From Prevotella sp. oral taxon 376 (lineage in GTDB: Bacteria > Bacteroidota > Bacteroidia > Bacteroidales > Bacteroidaceae), in NCBI RefSeq assembly GCF_003043945.1, contig NZ_PYXG01000002.1:62001-126000 (forward strand): 64,000 nucleotides of DNA. The letters run 5' to 3'. The notes under the pieces are model-generated. The model made no database searches. It was not told the DNA's origin and worked only from the letters and a program-made list of their open reading frames with translations. A program made the translations under genes and the position numbers. Positions 56,215-64,000 of the stretch are shown in pieces (position 1 is the stretch's first letter; each line of letters begins with the position of its first letter).

Positions 56215-56376
56215 ATGAAGAAGTATGTATGTGATGTTTGCGGATGGGTTTATGATCCAGAAGTAGGGGACCCGGATAACGGCATTCAGCCCGGAACGGC
56301 ATTCGAAGATTTACCAGAAGATTGGGTATGCCCAGAGTGCGGTGTCGGAAAAGAGGATTTCAGTCCAGAAGAGTAG
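56215..56376 (+). CDS. rubredoxin
   Basis: A 53-residue electron carrier, too short for usual ORF cut-offs. The translation begins [20 protein letters not shown] and has both iron-binding pairs, CDVCG (residues 6-10) and CPECG (near residue 39), as well as the conserved GDPDNGI and [11 protein letters not shown]. Rubredoxins hold one iron in four cysteines and pass electrons, in anaerobes often to oxygen or peroxide detoxification partners. No rubrerythrin or reductase gene lies beside it. A strong terminator follows the stop within 20 bases. Confidence 0.96.
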   Translation: MKKYVCDVCGWVYDPEVGDPDNGIQPGTAFEDLPEDWVCPECGVGKEDFSPEE

Positions 56377-56395
56377 CTCCAGAGTCTCTTGTTAC

Positions 56396-56438
56396 AAAAA
56401 AGGTTGCGCCCAGTACAATTGATTGGCGTAACCTTTTT
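56396..56438 (+). terminator. rubredoxin terminator
   Basis: AAAAAAGGTTGCGCC (56396-56410) pairs with GGCGTAACCTTTTT (56425-56438), with one mismatch, around a 14-base loop. Confidence 0.88.
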
Positions 56439-56466
56439 ACTATAAACGACTTATTCAAATGTACTA

Positions 56467-56757
56467 TTAAGAGTCTTTTGGTGTGTTTGTTGCAGACATA
56501 GGATAGATTCGCGTAAAGCTGTCCGCCACAAACTTTAACCTACGGCGTATGGTTCTTTTTGAGCATTTGTGAAGAATGGAAAGTTCAGCAATGCTTCACT
56601 TGGCAGTCAGATAATCATTCCATAAAGAGACTTTATTTATATACTGACTACCTTGAAATTGCCCGCCGCAATCCCTGCAAAAGTTTTGCTTTGGCGTTTG
56701 CTCAAAGTGAGCGGACGCTTTGGCGGATGACACCGCCCTTGCTCCAAACGGGTAATA
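56467..56757 (-). pseudogene. decayed transposase N-terminal fragment (variant zinc-binding IS256-like)
   Basis: In one minus-strand frame the segment below about 56700 reads QNFCRDCGGQFQG, then INKVSLWNDYLTAK, a TGA stop, then SIAELSILHKCSKRTIRRRL and KFVADSFTRIYP, ending at a stop at 56467-56469. A CxxCGxQFQG knuckle, an LWxxY motif and a helix-turn-helix (CSKRTIRR) in this order are the N-terminal pattern of zinc-binding IS256-variant transposases common in Bacteroidales. The catalytic domain is absent and there is an internal stop, so it is a dead fragment. Family naming is from memory. Confidence 0.65.
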
Positions 56758-56847
56758 TCATTTGATTATGAAGAGGAATGATTTTTATAATGCGTTTTCC
56801 CTGGCCATAGCACGGGCTTACTAAGATTCCTTTGATTGTCCCATAAT

Positions 56848-56900
56848 TTTGTTGCTCGCTTTGTTGCTTTATAATTTCAAGCAACAAAGCGAGCAACAAA
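56848..56900. repeat. perfect 22-bp inverted repeat hairpin
   Basis: GTTGCTCGCTTTGTTGCTT at 56851-56869 is repeated inverted at 56879-56897 with no mismatch and a nine-base loop; three more T/A pairs extend it outward to 22 bp. No T-run follows on either strand, so it is not a normal terminator. It lies in the mobile-element debris between rubredoxin and mnmE. Confidence 0.85.
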
Positions 56901-56912
56901 TAAACGAAAAAA

Positions 56913-57000
56913 CAAACACAACTACTGCAAAATTATGATTTATTTTTTGTTTTTGCATCTTATTGATTTATAATGATATATTTCGCAGTAGTTGTGTTTG
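56913..57000. mobile_element. 88-bp AT-rich element with perfect 16-bp terminal inverted repeats (MITE-like)
   Basis: CAAACACAACTACTGC at 56913-56928 is matched exactly in inverse at 56985-57000. The 56 bases between are AT-rich and hold no gene. Size and terminal repeats suit a miniature inverted-repeat element, perhaps mobilised by a transposase like the one whose fragment lies 160 bases away. It might instead be an unusual long hairpin at the end of the mnmE message. Confidence 0.55.
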
Positions 57001-57033
57001 CCTGGTATTTGATTTGTTCACATCTCTGCAGGC

Positions 57034-58392
57034 TTATTTGCCGATGCAGAAATGTTTAAAAATATTGCTTAGAACCTCATTAGGTGTAATCGGTGTTCCG
57101 GTAATTTCAGAGAGTTGATCAAGGCAATTGCGAAGATCTTCTGAAATGAGGTCTCCGCTAAGTCCCATTTGTATGGATTCGATGACTCTCAGAATACTTT
57201 CTCGGGCTTTAGTCAGAGCTTCATAGTGTCGTATATTGGTAACAATAACACTATTCTCATTAATTTCTGGGATATCAGCACTATTAATCAATGCAGTTTC
57301 TAAATCTGCGAAACCTTCGCCATATTTGGCACTAATCTCAACGAAAGGTCTATATTCTATAGGAGTCTCGTCCTCCGGGTTTAAGTCTATCTTATTGCGT
57401 ACAAGGATAAGTTTTTTTCCCTTGCATTTCTCTTGCATTTTGCCAACATCCTTATCTGTTATGCTTCTGTCAATAATCCATAAAACGATGATGGCTTCAT
57501 CCAGTTTTTGGTAGGTTCGCTTAATGCCGAGTTGTTCAACCTTATCTTGGGTATTGCGTATGCCAGCCGTATCAATAAAGCGGAAAGTTATTCCTTCTAT
57601 TTCAGTGGTGTCTTCGATAACATCACGCGTTGTTCCATGGATATCGCTCACAATGGCTTTTTCTTCGTGAAGTAATTTGTTTAGTAATGTACTTTTACCT
57701 ACATTCGTCTTGCCGATAATAGCAACAGGGATGCCATTTTTTAGTGCATTTCCCGTTTCGAAGGAATGAATTAGAGTGTTGATATGCTTTAGAATCTTAC
57801 CTGTTAGTTTCAATAACTTTGTACGATCGGCAAATTCCAATTCTTCATGATCACTGAAGTCGAGTTCTAATTCTAAAAGTGAAGTTATCTTTAGTAACTG
57901 TTCACGAAGTTGGCTAAGTTCACTACTGAAGTGTCCACGAAGTTGACTAAGGGCTAGTTTGTGGGAGGCGCAATTGCTGGAAGAAACTAAGTCAGCTACA
58001 GCTTCTGCTTGGCTTAAATCCATTTTATTATTTAGATATGCACGCTGTGTATATTCCCCTGGCATTGCTTGTCGACACCCGGCATCAATAAGAGTCTGAA
58101 GTATTTTTTGCATGATATAACGAGAACCGTGGCAGCTAATTTCCGTCGCATTTTCTCCTGTGTAAGAGTGGGGGGCACGATAGATGCTGATCATAACATC
58201 ATCCAATAACTCGCCATGTAAGGTATGAAAGTTTCCATAATAGAGACTATTGGTCTTTGAGTCAGTAAGATTTTTACTAAAAAGTTTAGAGGTAATAGTA
58301 ATTGCATCAGGGCCAGAGACCCTAACAATGCCAATGGCGCCACCTGCAGGTGTCGACATTGCTGCAATAGTATCTTGAAGATCTTGTATCAT
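57034..58392 (-). CDS. mnmE: tRNA modification GTPase MnmE
   Basis: With MnmG it makes the 5-carboxymethylaminomethyl group on wobble uridines. The 452-residue protein has the N-terminal folate-binding domain (DTIAAMSTPAGGAIGIVRVSG; SYTGENATEISCHGS), the embedded G domain (GKTNVGKSTLLN, DTAGIRNT, NKID) and the C-terminal CIGK, whose Cys is a family hallmark. The ATG at 58392 is preferred to the in-frame TTG just before it. It follows the phosphorylase gene after nine bases. Its 3' side is mobile-element debris, with no clear terminator. Confidence 0.96.
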   Translation of the reverse strand: MIQDLQDTIAAMSTPAGGAIGIVRVSGPDAITITSKLFSKNLTDSKTNSLYYGNFHTLHGELLDDVMISIYRAPHSYTGENATEISCHGSRYIMQKILQTLIDAGCRQAMPGEYTQRAYLNNKMDLSQAEAVADLVSSSNCASHKLALSQLRGHFSSELSQLREQLLKITSLLELELDFSDHEELEFADRTKLLKLTGKILKHINTLIHSFETGNALKNGIPVAIIGKTNVGKSTLLNKLLHEEKAIVSDIHGTTRDVIEDTTEIEGITFRFIDTAGIRNTQDKVEQLGIKRTYQKLDEAIIVLWIIDRSITDKDVGKMQEKCKGKKLILVRNKIDLNPEDETPIEYRPFVEISAKYGEGFADLETALINSADIPEINENSVIVTNIRHYEALTKARESILRVIESIQMGLSGDLISEDLRNCLDQLSEITGTPITPNEVLSNIFKHFCIGK

Positions 58393-58401
58393 CAAATTCG
58401 T

Positions 58402-59274
58402 TTAAATTCTTTCAAGGACTAATTTGATTAGCCCATCTATGCTGTTTTTATAGCTGGTGTTAGCCTCAAGAATGCGGCGATTAGCAATCACCATACAGCA
58501 TGTCATCGCTTTGTGTCCCATTAACTTAGCAAGGCCTGCAAGCGCACTACTTTCCATCTCAAAGTTCATGATTCGCAAGCCTTTGTATTCAAAGTTTTCT
58601 ATTTTCTCATTCAGGTTCGGATCTGCTAAAGGGACACGGAGCACACGACCTTGTGGACCATAGAATCCACCGCATGCAATCGTAACACCCTGTACCATTT
58701 CCTCGCCCGCAATATGCTTGACGAGTTCCTTGTCCGCATCTACGACATATGGGTTCCCAAGTTGATCATCCCATTTGACTTGACTCCTGAATTCATGTTC
58801 GAACTCCAAATCGCAAATTTCATTGCGATTCGCATAAAAGTTAATGAGCCCGTCAAAACCTATACTCTTTGCACTGGCAATATATGTGCCAACAGGAGTA
58901 TCTGGTTGTAAACCACCGCAAGTTCCTATACGGCAAATAGAAAGTGTACGATGTCTGGATTTTTCCTTACGGGTCTTAAAATCAATATTGGCAAGGGCAT
59001 CTAATTCGTTCATTACAATATCAATGTTGTCGCACCCTATACCTGTACTCTGAGCCGTGATGCGCTTGCTTCTATATATGCCGGTAACAGAATGGAATTC
59101 ACGACTCTGAACTTCGTCTTCAATACTTTCAAAATGAGAGGAAACCAGAGAAACTCTGTCAGGATCACCGACTAAGATTACTTTGTCTGCCAGTTGCTCT
59201 GGCTTCAAATGAAGATGGAAACAACTTCCGTCTTCATTAATAATCAACTCTGATGGAGCAAAATATTTGTTCAT
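58402..59274 (-). CDS. nucleoside phosphorylase, uridine phosphorylase type
   Basis: A 290-residue phosphorylase of the NP-1 (PNP/UDP) family: KVILVGDPDRVSLVSSHF near the N-terminus (phosphate-binding Asp-Arg), CRIGTCGGLQPDTPVGTYI, and NFEMESSALAGLAKLMGH with the Glu-Met-Glu ribose contact. These marks favour uridine phosphorylase over purine phosphorylase, and it would recycle nucleosides to bases and ribose 1-phosphate. It lies nine bases from mnmE and 17 from the PD40 gene, in one leftward unit. Confidence 0.85.
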   Translation of the reverse strand: MNKYFAPSELIINEDGSCFHLHLKPEQLADKVILVGDPDRVSLVSSHFESIEDEVQSREFHSVTGIYRSKRITAQSTGIGCDNIDIVMNELDALANIDFKTRKEKSRHRTLSICRIGTCGGLQPDTPVGTYIASAKSIGFDGLINFYANRNEICDLEFEHEFRSQVKWDDQLGNPYVVDADKELVKHIAGEEMVQGVTIACGGFYGPQGRVLRVPLADPNLNEKIENFEYKGLRIMNFEMESSALAGLAKLMGHKAMTCCMVIANRRILEANTSYKNSIDGLIKLVLERI

Positions 59275-59291
59275 GTAGCATCTGGTTTTAG

Positions 59292-60416
59292 TTATTTTAG
59301 TATACTGATTTCATTGTTTCGAATTCTCTTTTCTTTTTGATGGAGGGACAACCTTAGTTGTTCCACATTCTCTTCTGTGCGAATAATTTCTTGTTGAAGA
59401 TGCTGCTGCGTAGATTTGTTGCTTTTGGCATATATTTCTCGTAGCTTGTGGAGCTTTTCTTCCTCGTTCACCAGCATGCTTTTCTGGTTTTTCCACTCAA
59501 GGAATAGTTGTCGATTATTTGAAAACTTGAAATCTTGGATATCGTGATAGACTATATCATCGTTTATGGCGAAATCAATTGTGTTTGCATTGTGTTTTTT
59601 TTCTTCTCGTGCCTTCATGCTTTTAAGTCTTACAATAGCTGTCTTATAATTGCCAAACTGCCAAGTTTCATCAATGGCATTCAAGTTTGCATATTTGGTA
59701 AGCTCTTCATTAGTGATGTCTTCCCCTTCAAAACTTTGTCGTGGAGTTGTGGGAATAAAAGTATATATACAGACCTTTCCTTCAGGCTGGAAACGATCGC
59801 TAACAAGCCAACCGAGTGTGTCAACTTCATCAATGGCGAGCAGATAGTCATTGGCATGAGAATTAAAAGGAAGCCCATAGTTCTGCGGCTCATAGAATTG
59901 GCCAGACTGGCTGTCGAACATTGTAGTAAAGATATCGTATCCTCCCAAGCTATGTTTTCCTTTGGCTGAAAAGAACAGAGTAATGCCATCTGACATAAGG
60001 AACGGGAAATTCTGATCAATATATTCGTCTCCAATGCCATCAAGCGTTGTTCCCGTTCCCCAACTTTCACCTAATTTATCTGCAGAATAGAGATGGCGGA
60101 TGGAATCATTCTCCGCAGAGTAATAGGTGTGATTCTCAAATTCATTCGTATAACCATTGACACCGTCTTTAGTTGTATAAAGGTAGCCGGATTCGTGGTT
60201 TAGCGGGATTCTTATCAGGAAAGAATCCTTATCGACAACGAGACTGTCAATGAACATAACCTTTGCTGTTGATGGCAGCATCGACTTAAATAGCTTGTCC
60301 TGAAGGGACTCTCGCGTCACGACAGGTTTAGGCGCTCCCCTTGTTTTTCCCTTTTGCGCAGAGGCACTGGTTAGAGAAAATACAATTAATAGTAAAACAA
60401 TGTTCACTTTTCCCAT
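59292..60416 (-). CDS. exported PD40/beta-propeller-like protein with C-terminal coiled coil
   Basis: A 374-residue protein with a signal peptide (KVNIVLLLIVFSLTSASAQ). Residues about 95-230 contain PD40-type blades (YSADKLGESWGTGTTLDGIG; FPFLMSDGITLFFSAKGKHSLGGYDIF; DYLLAIDEVDTLGWLVSD). The C-terminal 80 residues form a charged coiled coil (EEKLHKLREIYAK; RTEENVEQLRLSLHQKEKRIRN). This mix recalls envelope proteins that accompany OmpA-like or type IX systems, but no OmpA domain is present. The promoter box ends five bases before its ATG, a candidate leaderless arrangement. Function unknown. Confidence 0.72.
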   Translation of the reverse strand: MGKVNIVLLLIVFSLTSASAQKGKTRGAPKPVVTRESLQDKLFKSMLPSTAKVMFIDSLVVDKDSFLIRIPLNHESGYLYTTKDGVNGYTNEFENHTYYSAENDSIRHLYSADKLGESWGTGTTLDGIGDEYIDQNFPFLMSDGITLFFSAKGKHSLGGYDIFTTMFDSQSGQFYEPQNYGLPFNSHANDYLLAIDEVDTLGWLVSDRFQPEGKVCIYTFIPTTPRQSFEGEDITNEELTKYANLNAIDETWQFGNYKTAIVRLKSMKAREEKKHNANTIDFAINDDIVYHDIQDFKFSNNRQLFLEWKNQKSMLVNEEEKLHKLREIYAKSNKSTQQHLQQEIIRTEENVEQLRLSLHQKEKRIRNNEISILK

Positions 60417-60421
60417 ATCTG

Positions 60422-60452
60422 CAAAGATAGTAATAATATCTTATATTACAAA
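60422..60452 (-). promoter_or_regulatory. promoter of the PD40 gene, candidate leaderless
   Basis: Minus strand TTTG (60449-60452), 19-base spacer, TATCTTTG (60422-60429); five bases then separate the box from the ATG at 60416. Confidence 0.75.
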
Positions 60453-60514
60453 ATCAGTTATATGAAATGTCTGTTTTATGAAAATTAAATATACTGAGCA
60501 GTATACAAATCCAT

Positions 60515-62857
60515 TTATGATTGTATGAGTCTTTTAGCCATGTTAGTTGCGGCACGCCGCCCGTCTCCCATGGCGAGGATTACAGTCGCACCACCGCGAA
60601 CAATGTCTCCGCCTGCAAATATATTGGCTTGCGAACTTTGCATCTCGTCATTGACAACGATGGTATTCTTCCGCCCAAGTGCCAAGCCGGGAATTGACTT
60701 TGGAACCAGTGGGTTGGGGCTGACCCCAACGGCAACAATCACCTGGTCGCAATCCACGGTTAATGTTTTTCCGGTAACTTCTGGTCTGCGTCGTCCGCTT
60801 GCATCAGGTTCTCCAAGCTTCATTACATCAAGAACTGCTGCCGCAACCCTGCCGTTTTTGTCAGATATATATTCTTTAGGATTATGCAAGGTTAGGAATT
60901 TGATGCCTTCCTCCTTTGCATGCTTGACCTCCTCCAGACGGGCAGGCATCTCTATTTCAGACCGACGATAGACCAGTGTAACATCGGCACCGAGACGCTT
61001 GGCTGTGCGGCAAGAGTCCATGGCCGTGTTACCTCCACCTACTACTAAGACCTTTTTCCCCAATATGATAGGAGTGTCAGTTTTAGGATTTGCCGCATCC
61101 ATGAGGTTCACACGAGTAAGATATTCGTTGGAGCTCATGACATTGATGAGGTTCTCCCCAGGAATATTCATGAAATTTGGGAGCCCTGCCCCAGAGCCAA
61201 CAAAGATGCCCTTAAATCCTTTTTGCTCAAGTTCATCTATGTTAATGGTCTTTCCGACTATGCAATCAGTCTGGAAATGAACCCCTATCTTTTTCAGGTT
61301 TTCTATTTCGACATCAACGATGCGGTTAGGAAGGCGGAATTCCGGAATGCCATATTTCAAAACCCCGCCGATTTCATGCAAAGCCTCAAAAACATAAACG
61401 CTAAACCCTCTTCTGGCCATGTCGCCGGCAAAGCTCAATCCTGCAGGCCCAGAGCCTATAGTGGCAACCTTAATGCCATTGGCAGGTTCCATTTCTGGCA
61501 GTGAAATATTTCCACTTTCGCGCTCATAGTCAGCAGCAAATCGTTCAAGATGTCCAATGGCAACTGCAGGGCCATTCATTTTAAGGTGGATACACTGGCT
61601 CTCGCATTGTTTTTCCTGTGGGCATACACGACCGCATACAGCCGGAAGGGCAGAGGTGTTCTTCAAGACCTTGGCAGCGGCCAGATACTCTCTACGCTCA
61701 ATATTCTTGATGAACGAAGGAATATCAATGTTTACAGGACAGCCTCCTACACAGGTTGGTTTCGCACAGTCAAGACAACGCTTTGCTTCCATGACAGCCA
61801 TCTCCTCTGTAAGTCCTTTGTTTACCTCTTCAAGTCGTGTCGTTGCACGATACGCAGGATCCAGTTCGGGCATCTTAACGCGTTCGATAGCCATCCGTTC
61901 CTTTGGTTTCATGGATATTCGTAAATCTTTACGCCACTGGGCATTACGATCTGTTAATAGCCCTATAGAGTCGTCTACCCTAATCTTTTCTTCGGTACCC
62001 TTTTGCGTCCTCGGGATTTCATGGCTAATCTTCTCTATGTGTTCCGCATAGTGTTCCATTTCATCACGCTCTACGCTTTTGAATGTGCTCATGCGCTTGA
62101 ACATCTCGTCCCAATCAACTAAATCTCCGTCAAATTCCGGACCGTCAATACAAACGAACTTGGTCTTTCCACCGATGGTAAGTCTGCATGCGCCACACAT
62201 GCCAGTACCGTCTACCATGATGGTATTTAAGGATACATCATTAGAAATATTGTATTTCCTGGCAAGCAAAGAACAAAATTTCATCATGACAGGAGGCCCG
62301 ATGGCAAGTACCTTGTCTATATGTTCTTGGTTGATGACCTTTTCCATACCAACCGTAATGACTCCTTTTTTTCCCCACGAGCCATCGTCTGTCATAATGA
62401 TGACCTCATCGGAAAACTTCCTTACATCATCTGCCATGATGACAAGTTCTTTCGTGCGCCCTGCAAGAACGGAAATGATACGGTTACCTGCCTGTTTCAA
62501 AGCTGTTAGAATAGGTAGGATTGCGGCAATTCCAATGCCGCCACCTGCGCATAGAACCGTTCCGTAATTCTCTATTTTTGAAGGATTGCCGAGAGGCCCC
62601 ACAATATCTTTTACCTCGTCGCCGACATTCAGACTGCAGAGTTTGGTCGAAGAAAGGCCAACTTCTTGGATTACCAGGTTAAGTGTACCTTTCTCCACAT
62701 CAGCTTTAGCAATGGTATAGGGCACTCGTTCACTATTGTTGTCAACACGGATGATAATGAAGTTGCCAGGCTTGCAACTCTTAGCTATCAATGGGGCCTC
62801 GACTTCAATGTTGAAGACTTTTTCTGAGTATTGATTTTTGGAAACGATTCTATACAT
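60515..62857 (-). CDS. fused NfnA-NfnB: ferredoxin-NADP reductase plus glutamate synthase small subunit-like
   Basis: A 780-residue fusion. The N-terminal half (about 1-280) is a ferredoxin-NADP reductase/DHODB-like domain (VPYTIAKADVEKGTLNLVIQ; VLCAGGGIGIAAILPIL) with a [2Fe-2S] site GMCGACRLT. The C-terminal half resembles the glutamate synthase small subunit: cluster cysteines in CLDCAKPTCVGGCPVNID and CGRVCPQEKQCESQC, then two nucleotide folds (IGSGPAGLSFAGDMARRG; VLVVGGGNTAMDSCRTAKRLG). This order equals NfnA plus NfnB, the electron-bifurcating NADH-dependent ferredoxin:NADP oxidoreductase. The start at 62857 drops a 29-residue leader with no homology. True bifurcation is not proven by sequence. 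Confidence 0.88.
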   Translation of the reverse strand: MYRIVSKNQYSEKVFNIEVEAPLIAKSCKPGNFIIIRVDNNSERVPYTIAKADVEKGTLNLVIQEVGLSSTKLCSLNVGDEVKDIVGPLGNPSKIENYGTVLCAGGGIGIAAILPILTALKQAGNRIISVLAGRTKELVIMADDVRKFSDEVIIMTDDGSWGKKGVITVGMEKVINQEHIDKVLAIGPPVMMKFCSLLARKYNISNDVSLNTIMVDGTGMCGACRLTIGGKTKFVCIDGPEFDGDLVDWDEMFKRMSTFKSVERDEMEHYAEHIEKISHEIPRTQKGTEEKIRVDDSIGLLTDRNAQWRKDLRISMKPKERMAIERVKMPELDPAYRATTRLEEVNKGLTEEMAVMEAKRCLDCAKPTCVGGCPVNIDIPSFIKNIERREYLAAAKVLKNTSALPAVCGRVCPQEKQCESQCIHLKMNGPAVAIGHLERFAADYERESGNISLPEMEPANGIKVATIGSGPAGLSFAGDMARRGFSVYVFEALHEIGGVLKYGIPEFRLPNRIVDVEIENLKKIGVHFQTDCIVGKTINIDELEQKGFKGIFVGSGAGLPNFMNIPGENLINVMSSNEYLTRVNLMDAANPKTDTPIILGKKVLVVGGGNTAMDSCRTAKRLGADVTLVYRRSEIEMPARLEEVKHAKEEGIKFLTLHNPKEYISDKNGRVAAAVLDVMKLGEPDASGRRRPEVTGKTLTVDCDQVIVAVGVSPNPLVPKSIPGLALGRKNTIVVNDEMQSSQANIFAGGDIVRGGATVILAMGDGRRAATNMAKRLIQS

Positions 62858-62889
62858 GATATGAAGATTAATGTCCTTGTATAAATATA

Positions 62890-62932
62890 ATAAACCCTCT
62901 TCGCCACATATAAAAAGGTTAAGAGAGTTTAT
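62890..62932 (-). terminator. weak terminator or attenuator between serS and nfnAB
   Basis: On the minus strand ATAAACTCTCTT pairs with AAGAGGGTTTAT (12 bp, one G-U). No long T-run follows, so read-through from serS into the nfnAB gene is possible. Confidence 0.5.
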
Positions 62933-62940
62933 CGAAATAG

Positions 62941-64000
62941 TCAAAAGTTCTTGTCGTCAAGCATATCAAAGCCACAATACGGAATGAGCACCTTGGGCAT
63001 GCGGATTCCTTCCAGAGTCTGGTTGTTCTCGATAATGGTCGCGGCAATACGGGGAAGCGCCAGCGCCGATCCGTTCAGGGTGTGGCAGAGCTCTATTTTT
63101 TTGTCTTCTGTGTGGCGGTAGCGACAATGTAGCCGATTGGCCTGATAACTTTCGAAATTGCTTACCGAGGAGACCTCTAACCAGCGTTTCTGGGCGGCAC
63201 TATAGGTTTCGAAATCATAGCAGATTGCCGAAGTGAAGCTCATATCTCCGCCGCAAAGTTTCAGAATGTGATAAGGTAATTCAAGTTTCTGAAGCAGCCC
63301 CTCCACATGTGTGAGCATTTCTCGCAGACTTTCATAAGAGTGTTCTGGTTTATCAATGCGCACAATTTCAACCTTATCGAACTGATGCAGACGATTCAGA
63401 CCTCTTACATCCTTGCCATAGCTGCCAGCTTCGCGGCGGAAACATGCTGAATAGGCACAACGCTTGATGGGCAGATCCTTTTCGTCAAGAATTACATCAC
63501 GGAAGATATTTGTAACAGGAACTTCTGCTGTCGGGATGAGGTAAAGATCGTCAAGATTAGCATGATACATCTGTCCTTCCTTGTCTGGAAGCTGCCCTGT
63601 ACCCAGCCCCGAGGCTTGGTTCACCATATAGGGAGGTTGAATCTCGAGATATCCAGACTTGCGAGCCTCCTCTAAAAAGAAAGCTTCCAAGGCACGCTGA
63701 AAACGAGCCATCTTGCCGATATAGATGGGAAATCCTGCGCCTGTGATTTTAACGCCAAGATCGAAGTCAGCCAGATTATATTTTTTCAAGAGATCCCAGT
63801 GGCAGAGAGGGGAAGGTCCGAGGTCTGGAATCACGCCTCCTTCTCTTACTACCACATTATCTGTTGCATCTTTCCCCTCTGGAACTTCCTCATTGGGAAT
63901 GTTCGGGATGGTAAGCAGCACTTCTATCATGTCTTGTTGTGCTTTCTCCATGATTTTCTGAAGTGCTTTATCGGCGGATTTTAGTTCTGCTACCTGATTC
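62941..64000 (-). CDS. serS: serine-tRNA ligase, N-terminus beyond window
   Basis: A class II aminoacyl-tRNA synthetase. The frame stays open to the right edge; the visible N-terminal portion is the end of the long coiled coil that binds tRNA-Ser (NQVAELKSADKALQKIMEKA), so perhaps 80 residues are missing. Class II motifs: motif 2 in FRREAGSYGKDVRGLNRLHQFDKVE and motif 3 in LNGSALALPRIAATIIENNQ. The C-terminus VLIPYCGFDML is normal. The family call is firm. Confidence 0.95.
   Translation of the reverse strand, partial: NQVAELKSADKALQKIMEKAQQDMIEVLLTIPNIPNEEVPEGKDATDNVVVREGGVIPDLGPSPLCHWDLLKKYNLADFDLGVKITGAGFPIYIGKMARFQRALEAFFLEEARKSGYLEIQPPYMVNQASGLGTGQLPDKEGQMYHANLDDLYLIPTAEVPVTNIFRDVILDEKDLPIKRCAYSACFRREAGSYGKDVRGLNRLHQFDKVEIVRIDKPEHSYESLREMLTHVEGLLQKLELPYHILKLCGGDMSFTSAICYDFETYSAAQKRWLEVSSVSNFESYQANRLHCRYRHTEDKKIELCHTLNGSALALPRIAATIIENNQTLEGIRMPKVLIPYCGFDMLDDKNF

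Noticed and set aside
56559..56765. 68-residue plus-strand open frame in the debris region
   Set aside because: It is antisense to the transposase fragment, which reads better on the minus strand.
60515..62857. nfnAB fusion as simple glutamate synthase small subunit next to a separate reductase
   Set aside because: One uninterrupted frame covers both halves and no glutamate synthase large subunit is nearby, so a fused Nfn-like enzyme fits better.

Overview
The window is a gene-dense stretch (about 52 genes, no rRNA, tRNA or CRISPR seen) from a chromosome of the phylum Bacteroidota, most likely order Bacteroidales and possibly close to Prevotellaceae. The evidence is indirect but consistent. 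Most transcription units start behind the phylum's own promoter (TTTG-like, 19-21 bp, TAnnTTTG) and Shine-Dalgarno signals are weak. There is a type IX secretion (type B) sorting domain, an atpD-first F1Fo operon with a tail-less epsilon subunit, a fused NfnA-NfnB protein, a DUF3078 barrel and GH3/GH92 glycosidases. I cannot name the species.

Layout: 1-1213 is the end of tilS, tail-to-tail with a leftward cluster (zinc-ribbon protein, GT4, two GT2 glycosyltransferases). A rightward flippase and a third GT2 complete a small surface-glycan locus (1.2-7.0 kb). Then come nhaD and pfkA (7.2-9.5 kb) and the ATP synthase operon atpD-C-(membrane protein)-B-E-F-H-A-G (9.6-16.9 kb), closed by a strong terminator. 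A secreted GH3 glycosidase (leftward) is followed by ftsY, rimO, HU and an HU-transmembrane-LysM protein (19.4-23.4 kb), a WG-repeat protein and uvrA. An envelope group follows (27.0-31.5 kb: type IX cargo, LysM/periplasmic-binding protein, outer-membrane barrel, peptide transporter). The leftward run pyrG, yidC, S9 peptidase, MFS, MFS spans 31.6-40.6 kb; with the POT transporter and, further on, PepD it suggests a peptide-using anaerobe.

The right part holds a DUF3078 barrel, a Zn/Cd-type P-ATPase, a GH92 mannosidase, gyrA, a candidate small RNA, pepD, an OmpH-like lipoprotein, nth, alanine dehydrogenase and a rubredoxin gene too short for usual ORF calling. A 650-bp stretch of mobile-element debris comes next, then the leftward genes serS (cut by the window edge), nfnAB, a PD40 protein, a uridine phosphorylase-family gene and mnmE.

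The most unusual signal lies between genes. Five intergenic regions (7.0, 27.0, 33.1, 42.1, 47.0 kb) are built from tandem 22-bp units, each a 19-bp imperfect palindrome plus a 3-bp spacer. The palindrome sequence differs between most loci while the 19+3 architecture and the phase stay fixed. Two arrays abut the upstream stop codon exactly, and most end just before the next promoter or start. Other points of note are a rod-shaped candidate sRNA (6S-like) downstream of gyrA, a sharp codon-usage break inside the GH3 gene, an HU-LysM protein that could link nucleoid to cell wall, and two candidate leaderless genes. All family calls come from reading sequence, without database searches.
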